Shown here: positions 42,777-51,133 of the stretch, piece by piece
Layout of the letters: every line of letters begins with the position of its first letter
Position numbering within the stretch: position 1 is the stretch's first letter
Source of the DNA: Actinomadura cremea
GTDB taxonomy: Bacteria; Actinomycetota; Actinomycetes; Streptosporangiales; Streptosporangiaceae
Assembly: GCF_014648495.1 (NCBI RefSeq)
Contig: NZ_BMRF01000003.1
Location: forward strand, 558,001 to 622,000
Direction: 5' to 3'
Length of the DNA stretch: 64,000 nucleotides
Notes under the pieces: model-generated
What the model saw: the letters and a program-made list of their open reading frames with translations, nothing else
Database searches by the model: none
What the model was told of the DNA's origin: nothing
Program-made: the position numbers and the translations under genes

Positions 42777-43724
42777 ATGCGACCCGTGCGCCCCGACCGG
42801 CCCCCCACAGTCCGTGAGCTGCTCGCCACCGGTGGAAGGTCCTTCTCCTTCGAGTTCTTCCCGCCCAAGACCGAGAAGGGCGCGCGGAACCTCTGGCGTA
42901 CCATCCGCGAGCTCGAGCCGCTGCAGCCCACGTTCGTCTCGGTCACCTACGGCGCGGGCGGCGGCACCCGCGACACCACCGTCGACATCGTCGAGCGGAT
43001 CGCCACCGACACCACCCTCACCCCGGTCGCCCACTTCTGCGCGGTGGACCACTCCCAGGCCGAGCTCCGCCACCTCATCGGACGGCTCGCCGCGGCGGGC
43101 GTCCGCAACATGCTCGCCCTGCGCGGCGACCCGCCCGGCGACCCGATGGGGGAGTGGGTCAGGCACCCCGACGGCGTCGCCTACGCCGCCGACCTCGTCC
43201 GGCTCATCCGCTCCACCGGCGACTTCAGCGTCGGCGTCGCCGCGTTCCCCTACAAGCACCCGCGCTCGCCCGACATCGAGAGCGACACCCGGTACTTCGT
43301 CGAGAAGTGCCGCGCGGGCGCCGACTACGCCATCACCCAGATGTTCTTCCGCGCCGAGGACTACTTCCGGCTCCGCGACCGGGTCGCCGCCGCCGGCTGC
43401 GACGTGCCGATCATCCCGGGGATCATGCCGGTCACCCGGCTGAGCACCATCGAGCGGTCCGAGCAGCTGTCGGGCGCGCCGTTCCCGCCCGAGGTCAAGG
43501 CCCGGTTCGACGCCGTCGCCGACGACCCCGAGGCCGTCCGGCGGCTCGGCATCGAGCACGCCGCCGAGCTGTGCCGCGAACTGCTCGACCAGGACGCGCC
43601 CGGCATCCACTTCATCACGTTCAACCAGTCGACGGCGACGCGCGAGGTCTACGGGCTGCTCGAGGCCGACGGCTACTGCGGCACGCCCGTGGCCGGCGGC
43701 AGCGTCCCGCCCATGACCGCGTAG
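42777..43724 (+). CDS. metF: methylenetetrahydrofolate reductase
   Basis: A 315-residue flavin-dependent TIM-barrel enzyme that reduces 5,10-methylene-tetrahydrofolate to 5-methyl-tetrahydrofolate for methionine synthesis. Motifs: [92 protein letters not shown]. Asp and Glu residues for folate and proton transfer are kept. Its 3' end overlaps the converging GNAT gene by 52 bp. It is divergent from the polyprenyl synthase gene. Confidence 0.95.
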   Translation: MRPVRPDRPPTVRELLATGGRSFSFEFFPPKTEKGARNLWRTIRELEPLQPTFVSVTYGAGGGTRDTTVDIVERIATDTTLTPVAHFCAVDHSQAELRHLIGRLAAAGVRNMLALRGDPPGDPMGEWVRHPDGVAYAADLVRLIRSTGDFSVGVAAFPYKHPRSPDIESDTRYFVEKCRAGADYAITQMFFRAEDYFRLRDRVAAAGCDVPIIPGIMPVTRLSTIERSEQLSGAPFPPEVKARFDAVADDPEAVRRLGIEHAAELCRELLDQDAPGIHFITFNQSTATREVYGLLEADGYCGTPVAGGSVPPMTA

Positions 43725-44263
43725 CGGGGCCCGCCGCCGGGGAACTCGAAGTCGGTCAGCAGGTCCACCATGCCGACCGACCGGTAGAGCCTGCGGGCGG
43801 GGGTGTCCGGCCGCCGCTCCAGCGTCGACAGCACCACCGTCCGCTCCGGCCTGCCCTCGCACAGCGCGTTCAGCAGCCCCCGGCCGAGCCCCCGCCCCTG
43901 CGCGTCCGGACGGACGTGCAGCTCGGCGACCTCGAACGCGTCCTCCAGCCACGTCGCCGCGTGCTCCGGGCCGCCCCGCGCGGTCAGCGCCTCGAGGACG
44001 ACGTCGTGCCACCACTGGCCGCGCGCCCCGTGGAACCCGTAGGCGAACCCGTGGAGCGGCCCGGGCAGGCGCGCCAGCGCCCCCCGGCGCTCCGCGACGA
44101 ACGCCCGGAACGCCGGGTACCCCGCGTGCCGCTCCATGATCATGCGGCGGCCCGGCAGCTGCTCCGGCGGCGGGTCCATCGCCGCCGCGTAGACGTCCAG
44201 CATCGGATCCACCCTGCGCAGGAAGGCGCGTTCGTCGATCTCGCGCAGCTTCGCGTCCCTCAC
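43673..44263 (-). CDS. GNAT family N-acetyltransferase
   Basis: A 196-residue acetyltransferase. The acetyl-CoA loop is [26 protein letters not shown] (about 118-143, Q/R-x-x-G-x-G/A form), followed by the beta-bulge [27 protein letters not shown]. The N-terminal 100 residues ([37 protein letters not shown]) match a GNAT group common in actinobacteria with unknown substrate. GTG 44263 lies 7 nt after TAGGCT. The last 17 codons lie opposite metF. Confidence 0.87.
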   Translation of the reverse strand: MRDAKLREIDERAFLRRVDPMLDVYAAAMDPPPEQLPGRRMIMERHAGYPAFRAFVAERRGALARLPGPLHGFAYGFHGARGQWWHDVVLEALTARGGPEHAATWLEDAFEVAELHVRPDAQGRGLGRGLLNALCEGRPERTVVLSTLERRPDTPARRLYRSVGMVDLLTDFEFPGGGPRYAVMGGTLPPATGVPQ

Positions 44264-44270
44264 CCGACCG

Positions 44271-44276
44271 AGCCTA
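44271..44276 (-). promoter_or_regulatory. leaderless-type -10 box TAGGCT
   Basis: TAGGCT on the minus strand ends 7 nt before GTG 44263. Confidence 0.55.
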
Positions 44277-44606
44277 GACCCGGGGAAGGGTCCGGGGGGT
44301 GGCCGACAGCCGATCGTAGATGTCCCACAGGATCAGGTCGGCCGCCTTCCGCAGCCGCGCCCGCTCCGCGTCGAGCCCCGACCCCCACTGGCGCGCCTCC
44401 GGGCCGAGCCACGCGTCCGTCCCGCCCAGGGTCTTCACCGGCGCGTCGAGGGCCTGCCGGAGCCGGTCGATCCCCCCGTAGGCGTCCGCGTACGCCCGGT
44501 AGAGCTGCGCGTAGGCCGGGTTGGGACGCTCCGTCGCCGGCAGCGCGGCGGCGGCCGCGCCCTCCAGCGGCGGCGGCAGGCTCCCCGCCGGCGGCGGCGC
44601 GCTCAC
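44274..44606 (-). CDS. hypothetical helical protein (WXG100-like partner)
   Basis: A 110-residue protein with a Pro/Ala-rich N-terminus and two predicted helices (YAQLYRAYADAYGGIDRLRQALDAPVKTLG and EARQWGSGLDAERARLRKAADLILWDIYDRLSA) separated by GGTDAWLGP. The helix-turn-helix layout with Trp in the turn resembles WXG100/ESX-type proteins. It is encoded 46 nt downstream of a larger protein with a similar N-terminal domain. Function unknown; no secretion apparatus genes are in the window. Confidence 0.6.
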   Translation of the reverse strand: MSAPPPAGSLPPPLEGAAAAALPATERPNPAYAQLYRAYADAYGGIDRLRQALDAPVKTLGGTDAWLGPEARQWGSGLDAERARLRKAADLILWDIYDRLSATPRTLPRV

Positions 44607-44652
44607 CGGCCCCGCCTTCCGTGAGCCGCGCTCGTTCCCTCGCTCCGCCCGG

Positions 44653-45534
44653 TCATGACGCCGGCCTCGACGCCGTCAGATCCAGCCTCCCGACGGCCTC
44701 CCGCGTGCGCGCGCTCCAGTCGGCGCCCGTCAGGACCTGGACGGCCACCGGACGCACGCCCGCGCGCCCCGCCTCCGCCAGGAACGCCCGCAGCCATCCG
44801 ACGTCCATGCGGACCTCGTTGCTCGCCATGCCCAGCGCCTCGCGGATCACCCGCAGCCGGTCCTCGTCGCCCTCGGCCCCCGCGAGCAGCCGCGCGGCGC
44901 CCGCCGGGCCCAGCCGCTCGTACAGGCGCGCGGTGTAGTCGGGATCGTCGGCGTCGGCCTTCAGCCGCGTCCAGACCGCGGCCGGGACGGGACGGTCGCC
45001 CTCGAACGCCGCGCGCAGTGCCCGCGCGTCGGCCTCCGCCGCCTTCTCGGCCGTCCGCCGGTCGGGATGGCTGCCGATGTCGCCCGCGCCGCGCGAGGAC
45101 AGGCCGCCGCCCGCCGCGGGCGCCTTCGCCCGTCCCGGATCGGGGGAGCGCGGGGCCCCCGCCACCGGTTCCCGGCGGGGCGGCGCGACCGGGGCGGTCG
45201 CGCCCCCGCCCGCCTCCACCGGTGCCCGTCCCGTCCCGGGCGAGGGCGCCGGGGACGGCGGCGCCTGCATCGAACCGCCGTCCGGGTGCGTCATCGCGTA
45301 GTTGTAGCGGCGCGACAGCATCCCGAGCTGGCTCCCGACCCACTGCGCGACCTCGTCGGCCTGCCGGTACCCCGCCGCCGACACCCCCGGCGGCGGGCGA
45401 TGCGCGTTCAGCCAGCCCCGGATCGCGGACTGCGCGTCCTGCATCTGCTTGATGACCCGATCGAGCGCGGGCGGGTCGATCCCCCGGAAGTTCGGATCGC
45501 GGGCGGCCGGGCCCGTGCGCATCTGCGCGGTCAT
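44653..45534 (-). CDS. hypothetical protein with WXG100-like N-terminus
   Basis: A 293-residue protein with three parts: an N-terminal helical hairpin (LDRVIKQMQDAQSAIRGWLNAHRPPPGVSAAGYRQADEVAQWVGSQLGMLSRRYNYAM) like ESX substrates; a Pro/Gly/Ala-rich linker (about 85-160); and a C-terminal helical domain (ALRAAFEGDRPVPAAVWTRL..YERLGPAGAARLLAG..LRVIREALGMAS..) of a kind seen in large actinomycete ESX-associated proteins. No toxin active site is evident. It probably forms an operon with the 110-residue protein downstream. ATG 45534 is chosen as the first start with coding character. Confidence 0.6.
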   Translation of the reverse strand: MTAQMRTGPAARDPNFRGIDPPALDRVIKQMQDAQSAIRGWLNAHRPPPGVSAAGYRQADEVAQWVGSQLGMLSRRYNYAMTHPDGGSMQAPPSPAPSPGTGRAPVEAGGGATAPVAPPRREPVAGAPRSPDPGRAKAPAAGGGLSSRGAGDIGSHPDRRTAEKAAEADARALRAAFEGDRPVPAAVWTRLKADADDPDYTARLYERLGPAGAARLLAGAEGDEDRLRVIREALGMASNEVRMDVGWLRAFLAEAGRAGVRPVAVQVLTGADWSARTREAVGRLDLTASRPAS

Positions 45535-45588
45535 CGGTCCTCCGGAGGTCGCCGGACGTCGGGGTCGTACCCCAGAATCACACCGGCG

Positions 45589-45942
45589 TTACAGGCTGTC
45601 GAGGGCTTTGCCGACAGAGTCCTCGTCGCGCGCGACGATCGCGGCGCCGTCCGTCACCACGATCGGCCGCTGGATCAGCACCGGGTTGGCCGCCATGACC
45701 TCGATCCACCGCGCCCGGTCGTGCTCGAGGTCCTTCAGCCCGAGCTCCTTCGCGACGGGCTCGTTCAACCGCGCGACCTCCCACGGCTGCGCGCCGATCC
45801 GGGTGAGCACCGCGTCCAGCTCCGCCGCCGTCGGGGGCTCGTCCAGGTACCGCCGCTCGGTGTAGGCGACCCCCGCCTCGTCCAGCGCGGCCTTCGCGGC
45901 GCGGCTCTTGGAGCAGCGCGGGTTGTGCCAGATCTCCGTCAT
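45589..45942 (-). CDS. ArsC/Spx family protein (arsenate reductase-like)
   Basis: A 117-residue thioredoxin-fold protein of the glutaredoxin-coupled ArsC family. It starts MTEIWHNPRCSKSRAAKAALDEAGV, with the catalytic Cys10 in NPRCSKSR, followed by RRYLDEPPTAAELDAVL, the LNEPVAKELGL segment and NPVLIQRPIVV with the conserved Arg-Pro. Catalysis as a thiol reductase is likely. An arsenate role is only the family default, as no ars genes adjoin. ATG 45942 overlaps the stop of the YbaK-type gene as ATGA. Confidence 0.92.
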   Translation of the reverse strand: MTEIWHNPRCSKSRAAKAALDEAGVAYTERRYLDEPPTAAELDAVLTRIGAQPWEVARLNEPVAKELGLKDLEHDRARWIEVMAANPVLIQRPIVVTDGAAIVARDEDSVGKALDSL

Positions 45943-46406
45943 CACTCCACCTCCGCCGGGTCGCCCCCGGTGATCTTCAGCAGCTCCTCGTACGACGTCG
46001 GGAACACGGTGTGCGGATGCCCGCCCGCCGCCCACACCCGGCCGTACCCGTCGAGCCAGACGTCCACGAGCGTACGGATCGGCGCCGGATGGCCCACCGG
46101 CGCCACGCCACCGATCGGCTGCCCGGTCGCCTCCCGGACGAACTCCGGCGTCGCGCGCCGCACCTCCCGCGCGCCCACGATCCGGGCCACCTTGGCGGTG
46201 TCGACCCGGTGCGCGCCGCTCGTCAGCACCAGCAGCGGCGCGCCGTCCGCGTCGAACACCAGGCTGTTGGCGATCGCGCCGACCTCGCACCCCAGCTGAT
46301 CCGCGGCGGCCCGCGCCGTCGGCGCGGAGTCGGGCAGTTCGACGATCTCGCCCTCGGCCCCGTGGCCGCGCAGGACGCCCGCGACGTGTTCGGCGTTCGG
46401 ATGCAT
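45942..46406 (-). CDS. YbaK/EbsC family aminoacyl-tRNA deacylase
   Basis: A 154-residue editing-domain protein. Motifs: MHPNAEHVAGVLRGHG, ARAAADQLGCEVGAIANSLVFDADGAPLLVLTSG, VARIVGAREVRRATPEFVREATGQPIGGVAPVGHP, and VDVWLDGYGRVWAAGGHPHTVFPTSYEELLKITGG. These match the YbaK/ProX deacylases that hydrolyse mischarged tRNA (for example Cys- or Ala-tRNAPro). The start ATG 46406 is supported by TAGGGT 7 nt upstream. It is coupled with the ArsC-like gene. Confidence 0.92.
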   Translation of the reverse strand: MHPNAEHVAGVLRGHGAEGEIVELPDSAPTARAAADQLGCEVGAIANSLVFDADGAPLLVLTSGAHRVDTAKVARIVGAREVRRATPEFVREATGQPIGGVAPVGHPAPIRTLVDVWLDGYGRVWAAGGHPHTVFPTSYEELLKITGGDPAEVE

Positions 46407-46413
46407 GCCCCGC

Positions 46414-46419
46414 ACCCTA
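46414..46419 (-). promoter_or_regulatory. leaderless-type -10 box TAGGGT
   Basis: TAGGGT on the minus strand ends 7 nt before ATG 46406. Confidence 0.55.
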
Positions 46420-46452
46420 ACCGACCTGCACACGCCGACCCGTTCGAACACG

Positions 46453-46481
46453 TTGACGAATCGTCACGGTGCAGGTTTACT
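46453..46481 (+). promoter_or_regulatory. promoter TTGACG-17-TTTACT
   Basis: A vegetative-type -35 and -10 pair with exactly 17 bp spacing; transcription should start near 46488, right at the LexA box. Confidence 0.7.
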
Positions 46482-46490
46482 GTGAATGCG

Positions 46491-46506
46491 TCGAACTTAT
46501 GTTCGA
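46491..46506. promoter_or_regulatory. LexA (SOS) box TCGAACTTATGTTCGA
   Basis: TCGAAC-N4-GTTCGA, a perfect match to the Gram-positive/actinobacterial LexA consensus, placed at the expected transcription start of the HEPN gene where LexA would block the promoter. Confidence 0.85.
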
Positions 46507-46639
46507 TGTGATGCGGGACTCGCGGCCCGTATCAGGGCGACGCTCCCGCCGGCGGCGAAGTGCCGGCGGGGGTCGAGGGCCGGGCGGAGTGAGGGGAAGC
46601 TCTCCGCCCGGCCGGCCCGAGCCCCGGAAGGAGGCAGTC

Positions 46640-47122
46640 ATGTCCGCAACCGCTGTTCACTCCGCCGCACTGTCCGGCCCGCCGAGCCCGCGGCGCCGCC
46701 CGAGGCCCGCGCCCCGTCCGGCGCACACCGCGGTCGGCCAGCTCCAGGCCGCCCGCACCGGCCTCGCCGAAGCCGCCGAGGCGACCACGCCCGCCGTCCG
46801 CTACGTCTGCGCCCACCTCGCCGCGCTCCGCGCCGCCGCCGCCGTGCTGGCCTCCCGCGAACCCGTGGAGACGCACCGCCGCGGCCGTCCCCGCAGCGTG
46901 TGGGTCCTGCTGCCCGAGGCCGAGCCCGCGCTGCGCGAGTGGGCCGCCTTCTTCGCCGCCGGCGCCGACAAGCGCGCCGCCGCCGAGGCCGGCCTGCCCC
47001 GCGCCGTCACCGTCCGCGAGGCCGAGGAGCTCCTGCACGACGCGGAGATCTTCGTCTCCCTCGTGGAGGACTCCCTCGGCATCGCCGGGCAGCCCGCCCT
47101 CCCGTTCACCGACGCCAACTGA
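46640..47122 (+). CDS. SAV_6107-family HEPN domain protein, LexA-controlled
   Basis: A 160-residue helical protein: TAVGQLQAARTGLAEAAEATTPAVRYVCAHLAALRAAAAVLASR.., then RRGRPRSVWVLLPEAEPALREWAAFFAAGADKRAAAEAG and AVTVREAEELLHDAEIFVSLVEDSLG. This is the HEPN-type family I know as SAV_6107, often encoded near SOS mutagenesis genes (DNA polymerase Y, DnaE2) in actinomycetes. Its promoter carries a perfect LexA box. GGAAGGAGG lies before ATG 46640. The RNase motif R-x4-6-H of toxic HEPNs is not obvious, so a structural role in the DNA-damage response is as likely as RNA cleavage. Confidence 0.85.
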   Translation: MSATAVHSAALSGPPSPRRRPRPAPRPAHTAVGQLQAARTGLAEAAEATTPAVRYVCAHLAALRAAAAVLASREPVETHRRGRPRSVWVLLPEAEPALREWAAFFAAGADKRAAAEAGLPRAVTVREAEELLHDAEIFVSLVEDSLGIAGQPALPFTDAN

Positions 47123-47170
47123 CCTCTCCCCGAAGGGGCCGTCCCACCCTCCCCGGGACCGCCCCGCGCC

Positions 47171-47214
47171 GGGCCGGGACGGGCCGCTCCCCTCACCGAG
47201 CACCGTCCCGGCCC
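47171..47214 (+). terminator. 12-bp hairpin downstream of the HEPN gene
   Basis: GGGCCGGGACGG and CCGTCCCGGCCC form a perfect stem with a 20-nt loop about 50 nt after the HEPN stop. No U-run follows. Confidence 0.6.
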
Positions 47215-47382
47215 CCGCGCCGCACGTGCGCGTCCGTCCAGCCCGCGCGCGGCGCCGCGTCCGTCCGGATTGGCCTCTCCGCCACGTCCCCGTGAGGCGC
47301 ACCGGCTGCGGGCTTCTCGTGGCGGGTGTTCGGTGGGTGGCGGTCGGGGCGGCGGTATGGGGTGGGTGATAGGGATTTGCGG

Positions 47383-48561
47383 GTGGACGCACTGTTGCCG
47401 CTCGCCGGGATGCGCATCGTCGAGATCTCCAGCTTCGTCGCCGCGCCGCTCGGCGGGATGACGCTCGCCCAGCTCGGCGCCGAGGTGATCCGGGTGGACC
47501 AGGTCGGCGGCGGGCCCGACATCGACCGATGGCCGCTGGCGCCGTCCGGGCGGAGCCTGTACTGGGCGGGGCTCAACAAGGGGAAGCGGTCGGTGACCGT
47601 GGACCTGCGGTCGGCGGAGGGACGGGGCGTCGCGGCGCGGCTCGCGGCCGAGTGCGGCACCGTGCTGACGAACGCGCCGCCGCGCGGCGGGCTCGCCCCC
47701 GAGGACCTGACGGCGCTGCGGCCCGACCTCGTGCACGTCCGGCTCGTCGGGCGCCGGGACGGGGGCACCGCGGTCGACTACACGGTGAACGCGGCGTCCG
47801 GGTTCCCCGCGGTCACCGGACGGGACGGAGCGCCGGTCAACCACGCGCTGCCGGTGTGGGACGTGGTGTGCGGGCTCTACCTGGCGGCGGGGCTCCTCGC
47901 GGCGGAGCGGCACCGGCAGCGGACGGGCGAGGGGAGCGGTCTCCGGGTCGCCCTCGACGACATCGCGCTGGCGACCGCCGGCAACCTGGGCTACCTCGCG
48001 GAGGCGCAGCTCGGGACGCCGCGCGAACGGATCGGCAACCACGTGTTCGGCGAGTTCGGGCGCGACTTCGCCACGGCGGACGGGCGCGTCATGGTCGCCG
48101 TGGTCACCGGACGGCAGTGGCGCGACCTCGTCGCCGCGACCGGGCTCGGGGACGTCGTGGAGGCGCTCGAACGGGCGCTGCGGGCGGACTTCGGGGCCGC
48201 CGGCGACCGGTACCGGCACCGGGAGGCGATCGGCGGCGTCCTCGCCTCGTGGTTCGGGACGCGGACGTGCGCGGAGATCGAGGCCGGGCTAGCGGGCACG
48301 TCGGTGCTGTGGTCGCGCTACCGGGACTTCGGCGAGGTGGCGCGCGACCTGGACGGGCGGCCGCTCATGGGCGAGATCGACCAGCCCGGCATCGGCCCCC
48401 ACCTCGCGCCGGGGTCCCCGCTGGTGTTCGGCGGGCAGGCACCGCCCGGCACCGCGCCGGTGCTCGGCGAGCACACCGCCGAGATCCTGCGGGACGTCCT
48501 CGGGATGTCCGGCGACGAGGTCGACGGCCTGCGCGCGCGGGGTGTCGCCGGGGAGTCCTGA
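47383..48561 (+). CDS. CaiB/BaiF family (type III) CoA-transferase
   Basis: A 392-residue class III CoA-transferase. It begins LLPLAGMRIVEISSFVAAPLGGMTLAQLGAEVIRVDQVGGGPDIDRWPL, the standard CoA-binding start, and has LNKGKRSVTVDLRSAEG. The catalytic Asp of the family follows the central GxPxW-type stretch (HALPVWDVVCGLYLAAGLLAAERHR), where PVWDV supplies a plausible Asp. It moves CoA between carboxylic acids; substrates unknown. GTG 47383 is preceded by TAGGGA at 7 nt. The last 273 bp overlap an open frame of a membrane protein gene on the other strand. Confidence 0.9.
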   Translation: MDALLPLAGMRIVEISSFVAAPLGGMTLAQLGAEVIRVDQVGGGPDIDRWPLAPSGRSLYWAGLNKGKRSVTVDLRSAEGRGVAARLAAECGTVLTNAPPRGGLAPEDLTALRPDLVHVRLVGRRDGGTAVDYTVNAASGFPAVTGRDGAPVNHALPVWDVVCGLYLAAGLLAAERHRQRTGEGSGLRVALDDIALATAGNLGYLAEAQLGTPRERIGNHVFGEFGRDFATADGRVMVAVVTGRQWRDLVAATGLGDVVEALERALRADFGAAGDRYRHREAIGGVLASWFGTRTCAEIEAGLAGTSVLWSRYRDFGEVARDLDGRPLMGEIDQPGIGPHLAPGSPLVFGGQAPPGTAPVLGEHTAEILRDVLGMSGDEVDGLRARGVAGES

Positions 48562-49050
48562 GGCCCGGCGGCGCCGGTGGGCGACGGCCAGGACCGCGAG
48601 GATCGGCGCCCAGGCGACCAGCGGCAGGTAGAGGAAACCGACGAGCGTGCGGCCGGCGGGCGTCATGCCGTCGTGCGGCACCGCCCACCAGAGCGCGAAC
48701 GGCGTCCAGAGGAGCCCCAGCACGGCCACGCCCGTCCACGCCGGGACCAGGACGGCGCGGGGCGGGACGGTCCGGCCGCCGGCGAACGGGACCCGGCGGG
48801 GGACGACCTCGCCCCAGCGCCGGACCAGCCCGAGGGTGAGCAGCGCGGCGGCCTCGGTCGCGACCGACAGCCCGATCAGGTAGATCGGGCCCCACGCTCC
48901 CGGCGGGGCGACCCCGGCGTAGCCCTCCTCGGTGTAGCCGAGGGGGAAGCCCAGCGCGAGGCCGATACGCCAGAGGCAGGACGGGAGCGCGAGCAACGTC
49001 ACGGCGTGCGCGGCGCGGCGCTCCCAGGGTGCGGGTGTCGCTCGGTTCAT
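48289..49050 (-). CDS. hypothetical membrane protein with extended antisense C-terminus
   Basis: A 253-residue frame. Residues 1-165 are a convincing four- to five-helix membrane protein (AHAVTLLALPSCLWRIGLALGF, IYLIGLSVATEAAALLTLGL, AVLVPAWTGVAVLGLLWTPFALWW, LVGFLYLPLVAWAPILAVLAVAHRRRR). The last 85 residues lie opposite the CoA-transferase gene and have the look of antisense sequence, so a natural stop near 48560 seems to have been lost. ATG 49050 is preceded by CATGAT at 7 nt. Function unknown. Confidence 0.6.
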   Translation of the reverse strand: MNRATPAPWERRAAHAVTLLALPSCLWRIGLALGFPLGYTEEGYAGVAPPGAWGPIYLIGLSVATEAAALLTLGLVRRWGEVVPRRVPFAGGRTVPPRAVLVPAWTGVAVLGLLWTPFALWWAVPHDGMTPAGRTLVGFLYLPLVAWAPILAVLAVAHRRRRASGLPGDTPRAQAVDLVAGHPEDVPQDLGGVLAEHRRGAGRCLPAEHQRGPRREVGADAGLVDLAHERPPVQVARHLAEVPVARPQHRRAR

Positions 49051-49132
49051 GCACCCGATCATGGTCCGCAGGCCGGCCGGTGCTCCTCCCTCCACGGGGC
49101 GGGACGCCTCCCCCGTGCGGGGGAGCGGCCCG

Positions 49133-49498
49133 TCAGTCCTGCTGCAGGACGGAGAGGACGTTGCCCGCCGGGTCCCTGAACCACGCGATGAGCGGGCCCG
49201 TCTCGCGCATGATGCCCTTCTCGTCCGTGACCTCGTAGTGCTCGAAGCGGACGCCGCGCGCGGTGAGCTCGTCGACGGCGGCCTCGATGTCGTCCACCGG
49301 GAAGTTGAGGATGGTGAACGTCGCCGGCGCGTGATCGGGCTTCGGGTAGACGAGCGTGCCGCGGTCGCCCGCGATGTGCAGGGTGAGCATCCCGTGGTCC
49401 TCGGAGACCTTCAGGCCCAGGACCTCGCCGTAGAACTTCCGCGCGGCCTCGATGTCGTCCACCGAGAAGCCGCTGAACGCCTTCGTGTTCTCGAACAT
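49133..49498 (-). CDS. VOC family (glyoxalase/dioxygenase-fold) protein
   Basis: A 121-residue two-module VOC protein: [39 protein letters not shown], then [29 protein letters not shown] and the terminal [18 protein letters not shown]. The usual metal ligands (His/Glu) are only partly kept, so it may bind ligand without metal catalysis. Proteins of this type are often antibiotic- or metabolite-binding accessories. It is divergent from the MFS gene across 117 bp, which suggests a shared control region. Confidence 0.9.
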   Translation of the reverse strand: MFENTKAFSGFSVDDIEAARKFYGEVLGLKVSEDHGMLTLHIAGDRGTLVYPKPDHAPATFTILNFPVDDIEAAVDELTARGVRFEHYEVTDEKGIMRETGPLIAWFRDPAGNVLSVLQQD

Positions 49499-49615
49499 GA
49501 GTCGCCTCCTTCATCGTGTGCGCACCGGTACCGACCAGGTCCGGGCCCGGAACTCATCGCAGGGCTTTTGTGCGCATATGAGATTGTTAGGGCGGCGAAG
49601 TAAAGGAGGCCGGAC

Positions 49616-51052
49616 GTGGCGGCGCGCGGCGGTCGGGGGCTGGTGCCGCTCCTGGCGTTCCTCGGCGTGGCGGCCTACTCGCTGTCGATGGCGGTCGTCA
49701 CCCCGGCGCTGCCGCAGATCCAGGCGGGGCTGGGCACGACGCCGGCGGGGGCCGCGTGGGCGCTGACGGCGATGACGCTGTCGGCGGCCGTGGCGACGCC
49801 GGTCGTCGGGCGGCTCGGCGACCTGTACGGGCCCCGGCGGGTGCTGCTGGCGGTGCTCGCGGCGGCGACGGCGGGGATGGTCGTGGCCGCTTCGGCGGGG
49901 TCGCTGCCGGTCATGCTCGCCGGACGGGTGCTGAGCGGGGCCGGCGCGGGCGTGTTCCCGCTCGCCTACACGATCATCCGCGACGTGGTGCCCGCCGAGC
50001 GGACGGCGTCCGCGGTGGGGCTGATGTCGTCGATGCTGGGGCTCGGCGGCGCGCTGTCGTGGTGCATGGCGGGCCCGATCATCGACCTGCTCGGGTGGCG
50101 CTGGCTCCTGTGGGTGCCGGTGCTCGGGCTGGTGCCGGGACTGCTCGCGGCGTGGTGGATCGTCCCGCGTTCGCCGTCCCGCAAGGGCGCCCGGGTGGAC
50201 TGGTGGGGCGCGGTGCTGTTCGCCGGCTGGCTCGTGGCGGCGCTGGCGGCGCTGACCCAGGGGACGTTCTGGGGCTGGACGTCGCCGGGCGTGCTGGGGC
50301 TGCTCGCGGCGTCGGCGGTGACGGCGGCGGTCTGGCTGCGGGTCGAGACGCGGGTGCGGGAGCCGCTCGTGGACCCGGCGGTCATGCGGCTCCGGGGGGT
50401 GTGGACGGCCAACGCGGCGTCGCTGCTGTCGGGGTACGCGCTGATGGCGGGCGGGCTGCTGTTCCCGTTGCTGGTCCAGCTCCCGGAGGACACCGGATAC
50501 GGGTTCGGGGGCAGCGCGACGCAGGCGGCGGTGCTGCAGCTTCCCGCGAGCATCGGGATGACCGTCGCGGGCGCGGTGGCGGGGACGCTGGACCGGCGGA
50601 TCGGGTCGCGGGCGGTGCTGTTCGGCGGCGCGGCGCTGACGGGCGCCGGGTACGCGTTCGTCACGTTCGCGCATTCGGAGCTGTGGCACCTGTACGTCGG
50701 CGGGCTCGCCCGGGGGATCGGGCTCGGCCTCGCCTACGCGGCGGTGGCGACGCTGGTGGTGCTGGCCGTCCCGGCGGGGGAGACGGGGGCGGCGACGGGC
50801 GTCAACACGCTGATCCGGACGGTCGGCGCGTCGCTGGGCACGCAGGTCAGCGCGGTGATCGTGGCGGGGGTGCCGGGGGAGCGGGGGTTCACCGCCGGGT
50901 TCGCGATGAGCGCGGTGGTGATGGCGGCCGTGCTGCCGCTCGCGCTGCTCGCCGCGCGCGGCGCGTCGGGACGGGCGGCCGCCGCGGCGGCCGCGCGCCG
51001 GGAGCCCGATCCGGTGCGGGACGGATCACTGCGGGCCGTCGACCGGCCGTGA
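49616..51052 (+). CDS. MFS transporter (DHA2-like, 14 helices)
   Basis: A 478-residue drug:H+ antiporter-type exporter. First helix LVPLLAFLGVAAYSLSMAVVTPALPQIQAGLG; motif A after helix 2 reads VVGRLGDLYGPRRVLL; motif C-like LSGAGAGVFPLAYTIIRDVVPAERTASAVGLMSSMLGLGGALSWCMAGPIIDLLGWRW. Hydrophobicity supports 14 helices. It probably exports a toxic compound. AAAGGAGG precedes GTG 49616. It is divergent from a VOC protein that may handle the same compound. Confidence 0.92.
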   Translation: MAARGGRGLVPLLAFLGVAAYSLSMAVVTPALPQIQAGLGTTPAGAAWALTAMTLSAAVATPVVGRLGDLYGPRRVLLAVLAAATAGMVVAASAGSLPVMLAGRVLSGAGAGVFPLAYTIIRDVVPAERTASAVGLMSSMLGLGGALSWCMAGPIIDLLGWRWLLWVPVLGLVPGLLAAWWIVPRSPSRKGARVDWWGAVLFAGWLVAALAALTQGTFWGWTSPGVLGLLAASAVTAAVWLRVETRVREPLVDPAVMRLRGVWTANAASLLSGYALMAGGLLFPLLVQLPEDTGYGFGGSATQAAVLQLPASIGMTVAGAVAGTLDRRIGSRAVLFGGAALTGAGYAFVTFAHSELWHLYVGGLARGIGLGLAYAAVATLVVLAVPAGETGAATGVNTLIRTVGASLGTQVSAVIVAGVPGERGFTAGFAMSAVVMAAVLPLALLAARGASGRAAAAAAARREPDPVRDGSLRAVDRP

Positions 51053-51077
51053 GCGCGGCCCGCCGAACACGACGAAC

Positions 51078-51103
51078 GGGGGCCCGGCCGGAGCCGGGCC
51101 CCC
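51078..51103. terminator. bidirectional terminator hairpin between MFS and bldD genes
   Basis: Perfect 11-bp stem GGGGGCCCGGC/GCCGGGCCCCC with a CGGA loop between two converging genes. Confidence 0.8.
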
Positions 51104-51133
51104 GTCAGCACGGACGAAACCGAAGCGGACGCG

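Noticed and set aside
46441-46458. CGTTCGAACACGTTGA as a second LexA half site
   Set aside because: The spacing between TCGAAC and the second half is wrong for LexA; only the 46491 site fits.
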